The position numbers and the translations under genes are program-made. Below, piece after piece: positions 11,046 through 22,600 of a DNA stretch of 64,000 nucleotides. Under the pieces are notes generated by a model. That model saw nothing but the letters and a program-made list of their open reading frames with translations, was not told where the DNA came from and made no database searches. Source of the stretch: Eremochloa ophiuroides (lineage: Eukaryota > Streptophyta > Magnoliopsida > Poales > Poaceae); contig JAHLJS010000006.1 of the NCBI GenBank assembly GCA_038502445.1, forward strand, positions 61,957,146 to 62,021,145, given 5' to 3'. Within the stretch, counting starts at the first letter, position 1. Each line of letters opens with the position of its first letter.

Positions 11046-12920
11046 TTTTTTTCAAAAGGCGACAAGACACCTTGTCGGATTTTTATTAGTAGATTGAATA
11101 ATACAAAAACAAGAACAGGACCAAAAAAGAAAAGAAAGGCAACAACTAGGAAAAAAAAGGAAAACAAAAAAAAGGGAGAGATCCAACTCGACCTCGACAA
11201 AATTCAAACTAAATAAGTGTTGAACTAGCTGCTATGGGAACCTCCACTAAAAGCCATATGATACTGATCGATATCCTCTTTGCACAAGACTCCAACTTGA
11301 AAAGGGTTTAGACTCTTTCCCTGAAAAACCCTTCTATTCCTTTCTTCCCAGATGTTCTACCAGAAGTAAATCATTATTTCATCAAATATATGTCTTTGGT
11401 TTTTTGCGAATTTTGCACGACTTCTCCTCCAGTAATTGTGCAAAGATCCCTCCATGCTGACGGAATCAAGTATCACTACTCCAAACCACCCTTTCAGGTG
11501 AGACCAAACTTGTTTGGTGTAACTACAATCCTTGCAAAGATGAGTTGGATTTTCAGGATGTACACCACACAGCTTGCAGATGGGGTCATTAGACCAATGT
11601 CGTTTTGCCAAGTTATCTGCCGTAAGAACTTTCTTGTGCATTAGTGTCCACGCAAAGAACCTACATCTTGGTTACGTTCTCGCTTTCCAAATTGGGGTGA
11701 TACTAAGTTTGCTGAATCTTCCATGGAATTGTGCTTCATATGCACTCTTTGTTGAGTATTCAACGTCTGCAGTCCACCACCAGGTTATATCATCTTCCAC
11801 ATCTACCACAAATTGATCTAGGAGATTTTTTCCCACAATAAAACATATTCATTTAGTTCTTCCGGTGTTGAAATAGGCAGTAAATGCGAAATCCACCTAT
11901 TACTAGACAATGCTTTCTCCACACTGATGTTCTTCCTTTTGGCCTTACGAAACAGAATCGGTGCTAGATTTTTGGGGGCACTCCCTTGCACCCATGAGGA
12001 TGTCCAGAAGCTTGCCATCTTTCCATTGCCCACCGAGACTATTGTGGATGCTGCAAAAAATTCTCTTTCGCGTCGCATGGTAGATCAAGTTTGTTCCCTG
12101 GTCTTTCCTTCTGTTTCCAACGGTACAATAGCCAACGCAGCCGTAAAGCCCTTGCGAAACGTACAAGGTCGAGGATTCCCAGTCCACCCAATTTTTTTTT
12201 GGAGAGCATGTTGTTTGCCAGTTGACTAGTGAGTGTCCACCATATACCATCTCTGGGGTCTCCCCTCTCCAAAGAAAACTTCTTCTTATCATGTCAATCT
12301 TCTTTATAAGCCACTTATTTTCTTCAAAGGCCATCAAATGATATATTGGTTGTGATACAAGACGGTTTTGACAAGTGTTTCTTTTCCAGACTAAGACAAT
12401 AGACGCCCTTTCCAACCTGGTAAATGTGCTCCAATCTTGTCAATCAAAGGTTGGATTTCAACTCTTCTTAACTTTCGGGTGTGCAATGGCAAGCCTAGAT
12501 ACTTCCCCGGAAATTTGCAGCATTTACCGGGGAAATTTGGACGTAAGGACTCGAGCAATTCCGTGGAAATTCTAATGGGATATATCTCTGTTTTGTCAAT
12601 GTTGATATTTAACCCAGTGCATTCACCGAAAAACTTGAGGATTTTGTATAGGTGAATTAATTCGTCGATATTTGGTGCCGCAAAGACTGCCGCATCATCC
12701 GCATATAGTGAGCAGCATAGGGCAGCCGTATTTGGGAGTATCGGTTGTAGAATTCCACGTTGTGCCGCTATATCAATGATTCGTTGAAGGGGATGTATAC
12801 ATGGCAACTTCATTTACCGTCTGAGCGTAAATGAAGTTGTCATGTATACATCTTTTCTTTATAAAGGCATTTTGTGCATGTGACACCAACGAATTCATGT
12901 GTGATGAAGGCCGATTCGTC
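11046..12920 (-). mobile_element. 5'-truncated L1-type LINE fragment
   Basis: The minus strand encodes, in broken frames, the C-terminal half of an L1-clade ORF2. The reverse transcriptase part (about 12813-12391) has the Y-A-D-D-A motif and the K-Y-L-G-L-P-L stretch. The RT thumb/connector follows (about 12415-11818). A zinc-binding RT-associated domain (zf-RVT, about 11641-11357) shows the C-x2-C...H...C pattern. The 3' end carries a short poly(A), seen as T8 at 11046 on the plus strand. Perfect 15-bp target duplications flank it. Frameshifts and stops show it is dead. The endonuclease and N-terminal part are missing, as in most 5'-truncated insertions. Confidence 0.88.
12787..12852. repeat. 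Hairpin at the 5' edge of the L1 fragment
   Basis: GATGTATACATGGCAACTTC followed by ATTTA is mirrored after an 11-nt loop by TAAATGAAGTTGTCATGTAT. This forms a 26-bp stem with about one mismatch. It sits where the RT homology stops, about 70 bp inside the 5' target duplication. It may be a by-product of a 5' inversion event during insertion. Confidence 0.7.
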
Positions 12921-12935
12921 TGAATAGCTAACACT
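12921..12935. repeat. Right copy of 15-bp L1 target-site duplication
   Basis: Exact match to 11031-11045. Confidence 0.9.
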
Positions 12936-13149
12936 ACTCTAGTGATTACTCAACCAACTATGACACAAGCAATATATGAATGTTAAGCATGTGAGTAGTA
13001 GCAAACCACCGAGGGCAAGACATGAACACAATATTCTTCCTCGGGCCTTTGTCGTGGTACATTCAAATAACCGTGAACCATCGATTTGAATGTTTTTTTA
13101 CACATACTATTTCATAATATGGACTAATATGTAATAATAAAACTATATT

Positions 13150-13560
13150 CACTAGTACAGAGAAGGCTAGCACCGGCGGTTCTAACGCTATTTTCATTGT
13201 AGTTTTTCGGAACCGCTAGTGCTAGAGACCAGTAAATATCACCTATTTTTATAGGCGGTCACATGCAAACCGCCAGTACGAATCAATTTGTACCGGCGCC
13301 TTAAGGTAATTTTTTCTGAAATCGGGTTCTAAAAATAAAAAAAAATCTAAGAAGGGACCCATCGGCCAATCTCCTTTCCCCATCCTTAGAAGAAACAAGG
13401 TCCTTCTCCATGTTCTCCACCTGCCTAGTTTTTTTTTTTTTTTTTTGGTCTCTCTGTCAGTCCTCTTTCCCTCTTCCAAGCCGCCCTCGCCATCCTCCTT
13501 GCCATGATCACCAGAGTCCAATTGCACCTCATTACCGTTATCATCAAAGTCTCATTTTTT
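13150..13560. mobile_element. One end of a CACTA-type transposon
   Basis: CACTAGTACAGAGAAGG at 13150 is a typical CACTA terminus. It is followed by subterminal motifs in both orientations (ACCGGCGGTTC, TTCGGAACCGCTAGTGC, ACCGCCAGTACGAATCA). No opposite TAGTG end or transposase is seen nearby, so it is a truncated end. The right limit is approximate; a T-run and C/T-rich section follow. A lone TACGGAGGGAGTAC (about 13608-13621) looks like one end of a Stowaway MITE. Confidence 0.6.
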
Positions 13561-13927
13561 TTTCTTTTTGAGATCTTGTCCTTATCCTAAACGATAACTT
13601 TTTACGAGTACGGAGGGAGTACTTATTAACGATCTCCCATGACGATGAGCAGTCCCTTGCAATCACCCATCTGGGCCATCCGCCATGAATAACGGTAGAT
13701 GTAATGTAAGAGCGACAGGCCGTGCCAAGGCGCAATCAGCTGCAGATTGTCGCTCACTCGCTTGGGGTCCAGTCGTGGCAAAATTTTCCACAGCCAAGTC
13801 TAAGAACCGATCGTTGTCAGTCTAACTCCATCACTTGACTGTTGACTCTCACGCACAACCTCGCCTAATAATATACCAGAAGAACCTTCGGGGTCTCTCC
13901 CTTGGCTCCGCTGCATTCACACGCGCG

Positions 13928-14729
13928 ATGGCTCCCATGCTCCTGCTGCTCCTCCTCGCCGTCCAGGTCCAGCTCCTCCTCGCCGTAGCCGATGCCGTCC
14001 CCGATTCCTGCGCCAAAGCCATATGCGCCGGCCAGGACATCCACTACCCGTTCTGGCTCATCTCCTCCGCGCCCGACTGCGGCTACCCCGCGAACGGCAT
14101 CGGCCTCATCTGCCAGGACAACTCCACGCTGATCCTCCCCTTCAAGAAACACAGATACATAGTATCCAACATCGACTACAAGACGCACACCGTCCTGGTC
14201 TCCGACGCCGACATCGCCGGCGACTACGCGACGGCCGGCTGCCAGCGCCTCCACGTGAACCTCACCATCGACACCTACTGGCTGCAGCTCGCGCCCTCCG
14301 ATTCCAACATCACCTTCCTCTACAGCTGCAAGAGGAACATTACCCTGCCATCTGCCGTGGAGCTGAGCGGCTGCCAGCAACAGCAGCAGCAAGACGGCAA
14401 CTGGTCCTACGTGCTGCGGGACGGTGGGATCACTGGTGCCGAGGCGCACGAGTTCGGGTGCGAGGAGGTGGTGGTGGCGCCGGTGCTGGATGCCCACAAG
14501 AGGGCGATCGTGGGCGCGCCTGGCGGTCCGCCGCCGGGGAATCAATCGTTCAGTGAGGTGCTGCAGGGCGGGTTCGAGCTGAGCTACAACACCCACTCAC
14601 AGGACTGCGATCGATGCGAGGGCTCCGGCGGGTGGTGCGGCTACCAGCGCAACGTGACGTACTTCAGCGGCATGAAGTTCACCTGTTACTGCGAGGGCGG
14701 CCCGACCACGGATCGATGCGGTACAGGAG
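13928..14729 (+). CDS. WAK/LRK10L-like ectodomain exon (copy B)
   Basis: Plus-strand twin of the exon at 5907-6720. I chose the ATG at 13928 because it matches the start of copy A; an in-frame upstream ATG at 13835 lies in the region aligned to copy A's promoter. It has a signal peptide (about 1-22), a galacturonan-binding domain (C-A-K-x-I-C, Y-P-F-W, C-G-Y-P) and a WAK-associated C-terminal part with C-x2-C-x6-C. The exon meets a GTATGT donor after 802 nt (phase 1). No exon 2 or kinase lies before the next ectodomain exon at 16202. If transcription read on, splicing to the kinase exons at 22249/22559 would keep the frame. Otherwise the frame continues into the intron and stops at 14830, giving a secreted 300-residue protein. 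Confidence 0.75.
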
Positions 14730-15189
14730 GTATGTCTCCTGTTCCCAGTATACTTTTCTTTGATTTTCTGCTTGTTCGGAGTAAGGATGATAAAACATTC
14801 TTCATTCGGACTTCCAAACAATCTCCTTAGCTTTTTTTTTCCCGACAACTATTTTTGTTTGCTTCTATGATGTGAACAACGTACATCCCCTTCAAGCTCA
14901 ACGCACCTCTGTCATATTTTTTCAACCTTCGGATAACGCTACGTACGGTACGTTTTTTTAACTTATTAAGAGACAAAATATCTCAAATAAACAGAAACCA
15001 TTTTTATATTTTTAAAATTAATTAAATAATCTAAAAAAAGGAATATATTGTCAAATCCTCTTGTTCCTGTGTAAGACTCAGGACCGTGGAATGAGAGTGA
15101 GGACCTTTCCACATCTTTGCTAGCCACTCAAAAAAATATTTGCGTGTTGGCCCAGTCAACACCCAGTCGTCCACGTTTAACCAAAGATC
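14730..15189. other. Sequence after copy B, no gene seen
   Basis: AT-rich, presumed intron or 3' sequence. No small bridging exon or kinase exon was recognised. Confidence 0.4.
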
Positions 15190-16122
15190 GGGTTTCTCTG
15201 CGAATTGATATCATAAAATTAGGTTCTAAATAATAACAATCACTGACAACACACATAGACCGGGTGTTAACCAGCATATTTCAATTTGTTCAGATGCAAA
15301 CAACTATATGGCATTAAGAGATTATTTGGTAGAACCCTTAGAGCAATTTACAACTTAATGTAGACTAGATCTGGGTCGGGTTAGGCCGAGAAAAATGTCA
15401 AAATCTCTAGTCAGAATTTGACCTAATACACAAGCGGGTTGGGTCGAGCTATTTTAAAGTTTTCTACTTTGAGTTGAGCCATAGGTGGAAAATCATGGTT
15501 TGAATCTGACCTGACACATTGATAGATTAGAGTTTTACGGACGGGTGGCCCACAACATGTCTAGTTTAGAGGTAGCTTTGATATATAGATACTAGAATTT
15601 TACAAATATGTTGATTTTTGTTAAGTGAGTTTTCGAAATCAATAAAATAGTTGTAATAAGATGGAAAATTAACAGCTTCCGATTCATTTTTCCTCCATGA
15701 AATTTATCACAAAAAAAAAACAGTAAGACACTTTCGGACAGAAATTTGTTTCTGTCTAAAAGCCACTTTCGCATGTAGGGTGAAAAGCAAAATGAGCTCC
15801 TAGGAAACCCAATTTGGAGCACCGATTCGTCAATTAACAAAATGTGATTCTAGAAAAGGAATAGAAAAACATCTCGAGTGAACACTCGGTCCGAATGGAA
15901 GTCAACTAAAATCATACCAAAGTTGTAGCTTGCCTGGACCAACAAGCCTGGGCCGGTATGAGTGGATGACGACGTAGCAGGCAGCGGCCGATCACTGATC
16001 AAACGGCTTGGCAAGAAGACCGCCAAGTCCACGGCCAAGTCTTAATCCGTGTTATCTCCTGCCCCACCTCCGGCCCCACTGGCGACCAACCTTCGCCGAA
16101 ACCCGGTCAAGTTCACGGGACC

Positions 16123-16128
16123 TATAAA
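16123..16128 (+). promoter_or_regulatory. TATA box of ectodomain exon at 16202
   Basis: TATAAA inside CCTATAAACAG, 79 bp before the chosen ATG, in a GC-rich context. Spacing fits a plant core promoter. Confidence 0.65.
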
Positions 16129-16201
16129 CAGCGGCGGCCGCAGCTCACAAGGAACCAAACGCGTGCCCCGTTGGAGCTTGTAACAAAATAGCCAGTTGAG
16201 C

Positions 16202-17135
16202 ATGAGCACACCGCATTGTCTTCTCGCCAACATGGCGGCTGCTGCTGCTGCTGCTGCTCACCTACCAGTACCACGCCTCCCCGTCCTCCTCTTCGTCTTC
16301 CTCGCCGCCGTCGATGTCCACCTCCCCGCCTCCCATGCCATCCCTCAGCTCCCCAGCAGCTATGAAAGTTCGATTTGCTCGGAATCATCCATGTGCGGCG
16401 GTGTGAATATTAGCTATCCTTTCTACCTCTCCAACGCAACCAGAGAGATCACTGAATACGCCCGAGACAATAACTACTCCTGCGGCTACACCGACCTGAA
16501 GATTTCCTGCCAAGGCGAGAGGCCGGCCGAGACCCCGGTCATCAGTCTCGGCGGCGACAGCTACATCGTTCGGAACATCTCCTACGACAATCATACCATC
16601 GTTCTGGCGGACAGCGACGTGCTCAACGGCGGCAGCTGCCCTGCAGTCCGCCACAACGTCAGCTTCGATGAGTTGTGGCTGTACAACAACAGCGCCTTCT
16701 ACAACCTCACCTTCTTCTTCGGCTGTGACGACACCGTGCCGCCTGAATTTGAAGTACACAAAATCGGATGCCCGGGGTTCAAGAGGCTGCCAGATGTTCG
16801 CCCAGGAGACTCCTTTGTGCTCATAGCTGATGAGTTTGAGTGGTATCCGGAGCAAGAATTGGCAAGGCACTGCAGCTTGATTGTCACCGTGCCAGTGAGT
16901 GGCGATCTTCTGAAAACAGCAAGTAACGAGAGCAACTTCACGAGCGGCGGATTCGGTGACGTGCTTCAGCACGGGTTCGAGTTGGAATGGCGTATCACAA
17001 GCACACCGGATGGGTGTGAACAGTGCGAGAAGTCGGACGGGCACTGCGCCTATAACCAGTCCAGGGAATTCATGGGCTGCTTATGCCACGGAGGGAAGGT
17101 GGCCAACCCGGACTGCGAACACATCGTTGCGTCAA
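16202..17135 (+). CDS. WAK/LRK10L-like ectodomain exon (copy C)
   Basis: Starts at ATG 16202 (a second in-frame ATG at 16232 gives a shorter leader). An alanine run coded by a GCT/GCG microsatellite lies in the signal peptide (about 11-18). The galacturonan-binding region follows, with C-G-G-V-N-I-S-Y-P-F and C-G-Y-T motifs (about 55-125). The WAK-associated region ends in C-x2-C, H-C-A-Y and G-C-L-C motifs (about 215-310). Many N-x-S/T sites suit an extracellular protein. The exon ends at a GTAAGT donor after 934 nt (phase 1). Without splicing it stops five codons later at 17149. No kinase exon lies between here and the next ectodomain exon. The segment 16413-17230 is duplicated at 20597-21440. 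Confidence 0.75.
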
Positions 17136-18684
17136 GTAAGTCCTCCTGAACCGACTCTTTGTTTTTGCAAACACCGTTGCGTCAGTTTTTGCAACCTCGT
17201 AGCTAGCTAGCCCCGCAATGTCCCGTGTGCGCGCGTCCCGCGCTGCTCCTGCAGTCCTGCTTGCATCGTGCTAAAGTAACTTGTGAACCGATCCTCTGTT
17301 TCTGCACCAGTTGCGTCAGTAACTTGTGTGCCCGTCCCGTGTGTGCCCGTCCCGCGCTGCTCACGCTTGCGTCGTGCTAAAAGTTGAACGCTTGACCTGA
17401 TCTAGTCTACACTTCGTCTGGGTTTGCCTGGGAAATTTAATGCTTGGGCTGGAAACTCTGGTTCCTGTTTGCATCATTCGACAAGGATGTTTGTTTACAG
17501 CCTCGCGACCGACCATCGTCCATCAGGCGGCCGGGCGGCTGTTGCCGTGTGCCGTGCTCCACGAGCCGAGGCCGTATTGCCCCTATTTCCGTGTGTGGAA
17601 CAAGGACCAGGATGCTAGACGGCAAACGGCCAAACGCAGCCCTGGTTTGCGTTGCCAAACAGACAAGTTTGGTAGCGCCGGCGGGCTCTAGCAGGCTGGC
17701 GAACATTGTTTGGTTTCCGTGGCTGTTGGATTTTGCTCCGTACGTATTAGTCCACCCGAAGACGTGTTTCCGGGCTGGAGTTGTTAAGCTCGAGTATGTG
17801 CTTTCGATTCGCTTTGATTTCAGTGGTTCACAAAAGAGAGCGGACCGGGTCCCTGCTCTTTGGTACTCCTATGGTTGGTTTATGAAGTGCTGAGTGTGAG
17901 TGCTGACAACTTGTAGAATATTAGTCATAAAAATATTTTTTTCTTCTACGGTAGTAGAAGGATTAGTGGAAATAATCATGGATTCCTCTAACAAAAAGGG
18001 TCGAATTAACAAGCGGAGAGCCAAGACCAGCGCGCCTTTGCTTCCATGGCGTCAACGGTCAACCAATGAAAAACTCACGTGATGACATTGTTGCTGCAAT
18101 CTGCATAGTAGATCTGTATTGGAGCGACAGCAGACCGGTAGTGAGAGCAGAGACTGCCGTATGGGATACTCTGGTTGCTAGTACCTCTTTTTTGTTTTCC
18201 ATCCAAAGACTTGGTTCTTGGTCTTAGTCGTGATTCATGACATCATACCTTGTGTTTACTTCCATTTCATGGTTCCCAACCTTAGCCGCCGTGTTCCTGA
18301 ATCGACAGTTGTCCAGACGAGGGACCTAGAATAGGAAACACGGTACTATATGTTTAGAAATTTTTCACATTATAGGAATTATAGGATATTGAATCAACTT
18401 TCCCCGACTGGTAAGTCGCTGCATCACCGAGAGGATCAGAGGACTGGGTCCAGACTCCTGAATACTACTGCAGTTATGCGGTCGCTGACCATGTAGGAGG
18501 GAGGGGCATCACAAATGGTTCTCAAATAGCTAGTTCAGAAATTGGCTATCAAGGTCAAATAGTTAGTGGCTATCAGATAACTAGTCTAGCACGATCTCCC
18601 GAAAACAACTCTTTCATAGCTCACATAACTCTCCACTGCAGTGTTATCTTATTATTGTTATTTGAAGCCCCATTTAGCTGTGTA
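17136..18684. other. Intergenic/intronic, no gene seen
   Basis: It begins with sequence shared with the region after the duplicate exon (to about 17230 against 21440). About 17230-17390 has a loose duplication of a phrase containing CCCGTCCCGCGCTGCTC. The remainder holds open frames on both strands that match nothing known. Confidence 0.4.
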
Positions 18685-18941
18685 CTCCCTCCGTCTCAAA
18701 TTAGATATCGCTATGGAAAGCGTGCTGATCAAACTCTCTCAACTTTGACTGAATTTATAGAAAATACATGCAACATTTATATCTCCAAATAAATATATTA
18801 TGAAAATATATTCAAAGATCTATCTAATAATACTAATTATGTATTATAAATATTATTATTTTTTATATATATTTGGTTAAATATAAAAAGTCTGTGACTT
18901 CTCGGAAAGTGAGAATGACATCTATTTTGGGACGGAGGGAG
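18685..18941. mobile_element. Stowaway MITE
   Basis: CTCCCTCCGTCTCAAATTAG at the left and the inverse CTATTTTGGGACGGAGGGAG at the right, flanked by TA. The element is 257 bp and AT-rich. A sister copy is at 49249-49505. Confidence 0.88.
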
Positions 18942-19249
18942 TAGCTATTTGCAAATTGCCACTGAGGACGCTAAACGCAAAATCTTTCTTCTAGATAGAA
19001 CACGCTCTAAACGCTGATCTTTCTTCTAGATAGAACAGGAGCCCCGAGGCTCCGACGGGAACAACGACGGGCGGGGGAGGCAGCCGTAGCCAAACCTTTC
19101 CTACGAAGCGATTGACATTCTGGGACTCGCAGGTGGCCAAGATGGTCATGGTCAAGCACGCCTGTGTCCTATCTGGTGCCGCCATGCCGCCCTCGTCTGC
19201 CACCCAACCTTCCGAGAGTACTCCCAGCCTCCCAGGCCCCTCGTGGCCT

Positions 19250-19255
19250 TATAAA
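19250..19255 (+). promoter_or_regulatory. TATA box of receptor kinase gene
   Basis: TATAAA within GCCTTATAAACAGAG, 90 bp before the ATG at 19340. The box and its AACAG tail resemble those before 16202. Confidence 0.7.
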
Positions 19256-19339
19256 CAGAGCCGAGCCCAGCCGCCACCGGACAGACAGACTACGGCGAGC
19301 CACTCGCCTCACTTATAACTTCAGCTTAATTATTCAGCC

Positions 19340-19609
19340 ATGACCGTCCGGTCGCTGCGCCACCGGCTGCCGCTGCCGCTCCTCCTTGCCACCGTCTTGT
19401 TTGCCGCTTCCCGCGGCGATCCTTCCGGCGAGGATTACAGCTACAACACCTCCATATGCAAACCCTACAGATGCGGCAAAGTGAATATCAGCTACCCATT
19501 CTATCTTTCGGATCAGACGGCAGATGTCCTGGGCAACTCCTCCTCCTCATGCGGCTACCCGGGGCTGGCCATCAACTGTGTGGACGACAAGTATCCTGTC
19601 ATGCAGCTC

Positions 19610-19646
<37 letters not shown>

Positions 19647-22600
19647 CAGGCTACCCCTACAACGTGACGGGCATCGACTACGCCAACTCCACCATCTACC
19701 TCGCCGACCCGGATGTCCTCGACGACGAGAGCTGCCCACGGGTCGAGCACAACGTCACGGTCTCGCCAGCCTTGTGGCTGAACGTCTCGGAGTACACCTA
19801 CCTCCTCTTCTTCACCAACTGCTCCATCAACGCTCTTGTTATTCCTGATCAGACTACCATCAGCCCCATCCCATGTGCAAGCAGCTCTGACGAGGGGGAC
19901 TATTCTTTCGTGATTCCTTCGGATCTGCCCCACCAGGTTCTGCTGCAGTCGTGCGGTCCAGCTATCCAAGTGCCGGTGCTTCAAAATGCCTCACTGACGA
20001 TGAATCCGCAATGGAGCATCAACGGGTACCGCGACGCTCTTCAACACGGGTTTCAGTTGGAATGGGACTCGAATAGGAAGTCTGAGGGGTGTGCCAAGTG
20101 CGAGGGATCCAAAGGACAGTGTGCCTACAGCAGAGAGGGGGAATTCGTGGCTTGTTTGTGCCCTAACGGCCGAGTGAGCGACCAAGAATGCACCAAAGGT
20201 AAGCCCTTTCTGTCTTGTACTACCTTTTCTGCTTCCTTGATTTCAAATTGCTAATTAAGGGGTCCATTAGCTTGCGGGTTCATCACTTGGACTCCTAACT
20301 AAGGTAGTAAAGGTAGCTGCTAGGTGTTGCTTCAGGGGAAACAAAAACTTCAAATTTTACCTTGAAATCAAATCTTGCTTTACCTGAACAAAAAACTTGG
20401 ATGGTTTTCTGAAAATAGAAGTTGTACAAATGGATATGCAGGATGAAAAATCTGTAGGAATCAATCAAACATTTAGCAAGTTTAGCCATATCCTGTTAGC
20501 AGGACCAGCAGCAGCATCCGGCCACCAGCTTGATATATCTTGGGCCTTCTTCATTTTCTTCAATTCCTTGTGTGCCTTCCATGCCAGTTTCCTACTTTCC
20601 TTTCTACCTCTCCAACGCAACCAGAGAGACCACTGATTATGGCCGAGACAACTACTCCTGCGGCTACACCGACCTGACGATTTCCTGCCAAGGCGAGGGG
20701 CCGGCCGACACCCCGGTCATCAGTCTCGGCGGCGACAGCTACATCGTTCGGAACATCTCCTACGACAACCGCACCATCATTCTGGCGGACAGCGACGTGC
20801 TCAACGGCGGCAGCTGCCCTGCAGTCCGCCACAACGTCAGCTTCGATGAGTTGTGGCTGTACAACAACAGCGCCTTCCACAACCTCACCTTCTTCTTCGG
20901 CTGTGATGACACCGTGCCGCCTGAATTTGAAGAATTCAAAATCGGATGCCAGTTCAAGAGGCCGCCAGATGCTCGCCCAGGAGATTCCTTCGTGCTCATA
21001 ACTGATGAGTTTGATATGTATTCGGAGCAAGAATTGGCAAAGAAGTGCAGCTTGATTGTCACCGTGCCAGTGATAGGCGATGTTCTAAACGCAGAAGCAA
21101 GTAACCTGAGTAGCTTCACAAGTGGCGGATACGGATACGTGCTTAAGCGTGGGTTCGAGCTGGAATGGACCCGTATATCAGCGGATGGGTGTCAGCAGTG
21201 CGAGGAGTCGAACGGGCACTGCGCCTATGGCCAGTACGGGGAATTCGAGGGTTGCTTGTGCCACGGAGGGAAGGCGGGCAACCCGTACTGCGAGCACGTC
21301 CCTGCGAGCACCGCAACGACTGCATCAAGTAACTCCTCCTGAACCGACTCTTTGTTTTTGCAAACACCAGAAGTAGAACACGCACCGGTTGCGTCAGTAG
21401 TTTGCAACCTCGTAGCTAGCTAGCCCCGCAATGTCCCGTGTGTAGCCAGAACACGGAATTCGTGGGCTCCTTGTGCTTGTGCCACGGAATAAAGGCGGGC
21501 AACCCGGGCTGGGAACACATCGCCCTTTAAACTCACTGAAAGATTTATTTCCAGCTAAAAACAAAATCTCCTCCGCCTGCACATCCAGCCATTCCACACA
21601 CACTAAAATGAGTTTAAGGATTATCAGGTTTCCTATTTGACAAAAAAATTTTAAAAAAAAGAAGAAATCAAAGCTCTTAAAATTTCAGAAGAATCAATTA
21701 CAATGGGCACATGTGTTTTGCACAGGCCACCACGAATGAATTGAGTAAATTTAGGCTCTAATCACCAGCCCATTTCGAATCCACTACTTGGTCAAGATTT
21801 CATCATTTTGCCAATCAAGTGACTTGGCACCGAGAACATACCTTGAACCAACATGCCATCTTTTGAGTAGATTCCCACCACTGTAAGGAACCTCAATTAT
21901 GAAGGAAATTGTACTCAATGGTCATATAAATTTTTCAAAGTAAAAATGAAGTAAAACTTGTGGGTCCACCTATCTAATCCCTCTATTCCAAAAAAAAAAA
22001 AATCTTGATTGCTGATGAGTCAAACAATTTCAAATTTGACAATGTATATATAAACACTATTTATGATGCGTAATACAATTCAGTAGATTACTCATGGGAT
22101 ATATTTTTTACAAGAGAACAATAGACCTATTTGAAGATACAAAGGTTGATATTATTTTCTGTGAACCTAGTCAAACTGACACTGTCTGTGAATCAGCTTA
22201 ATCTTTCTCAAATGAATCTGACATTGTCTTTTGTTTGTTGGCATACAGGATCAAAACGGAAAACAGCAATTATTGCTGGTAAGCATTACGCAGCCTATAG
22301 TAAGTACATATCTTCACTTATAGTCTAAAAAAGCAGAAGAAAAACATATACTGAATTATTGGCAGCTCATGTTTTAAAATTCATAATTCTACAAAAAAAT
22401 TATTTGGATTCCACTAACCAATTACAGTAATGTAGATAAATTTCATTCCCCGTCTTTGGGCAGTAATCTGATGACCTTCCTCACTGACTAGTGCTGCATT
22501 TGTTCTTTGCAAATTCAATTTTTAGAATGCTTCGAAGTTGAACTCACTTGTGATGCAGGTATTGTTGCAGGCACGTCGGCCCTTCTACTCCTGTGTCTAG

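Larger units (their letters stand above)
13670..15885. repeat. Right arm of the inverted duplication
   Basis: Read in reverse complement this arm matches the left arm. 13670-13927 matches 6721-6965, 13928-14729 matches 5907-6720, and 15190-15885 matches about 60-1190. In this arm the downstream block lies only about 450 bp after the exon, compared with about 4.7 kb on the left. Confidence 0.75.

Noticed and set aside
13835..13927. Upstream in-frame ATG for copy B
   Set aside because: Its region aligns with the non-coding upstream sequence of copy A, and the signal peptide begins at 13928.
20530..20596. Start codon at 20530 as a true N-terminus of the fifth ectodomain
   Set aside because: The sequence before 20597 is unrelated to the paralogue, gives no signal peptide and drops the first conserved cysteines.
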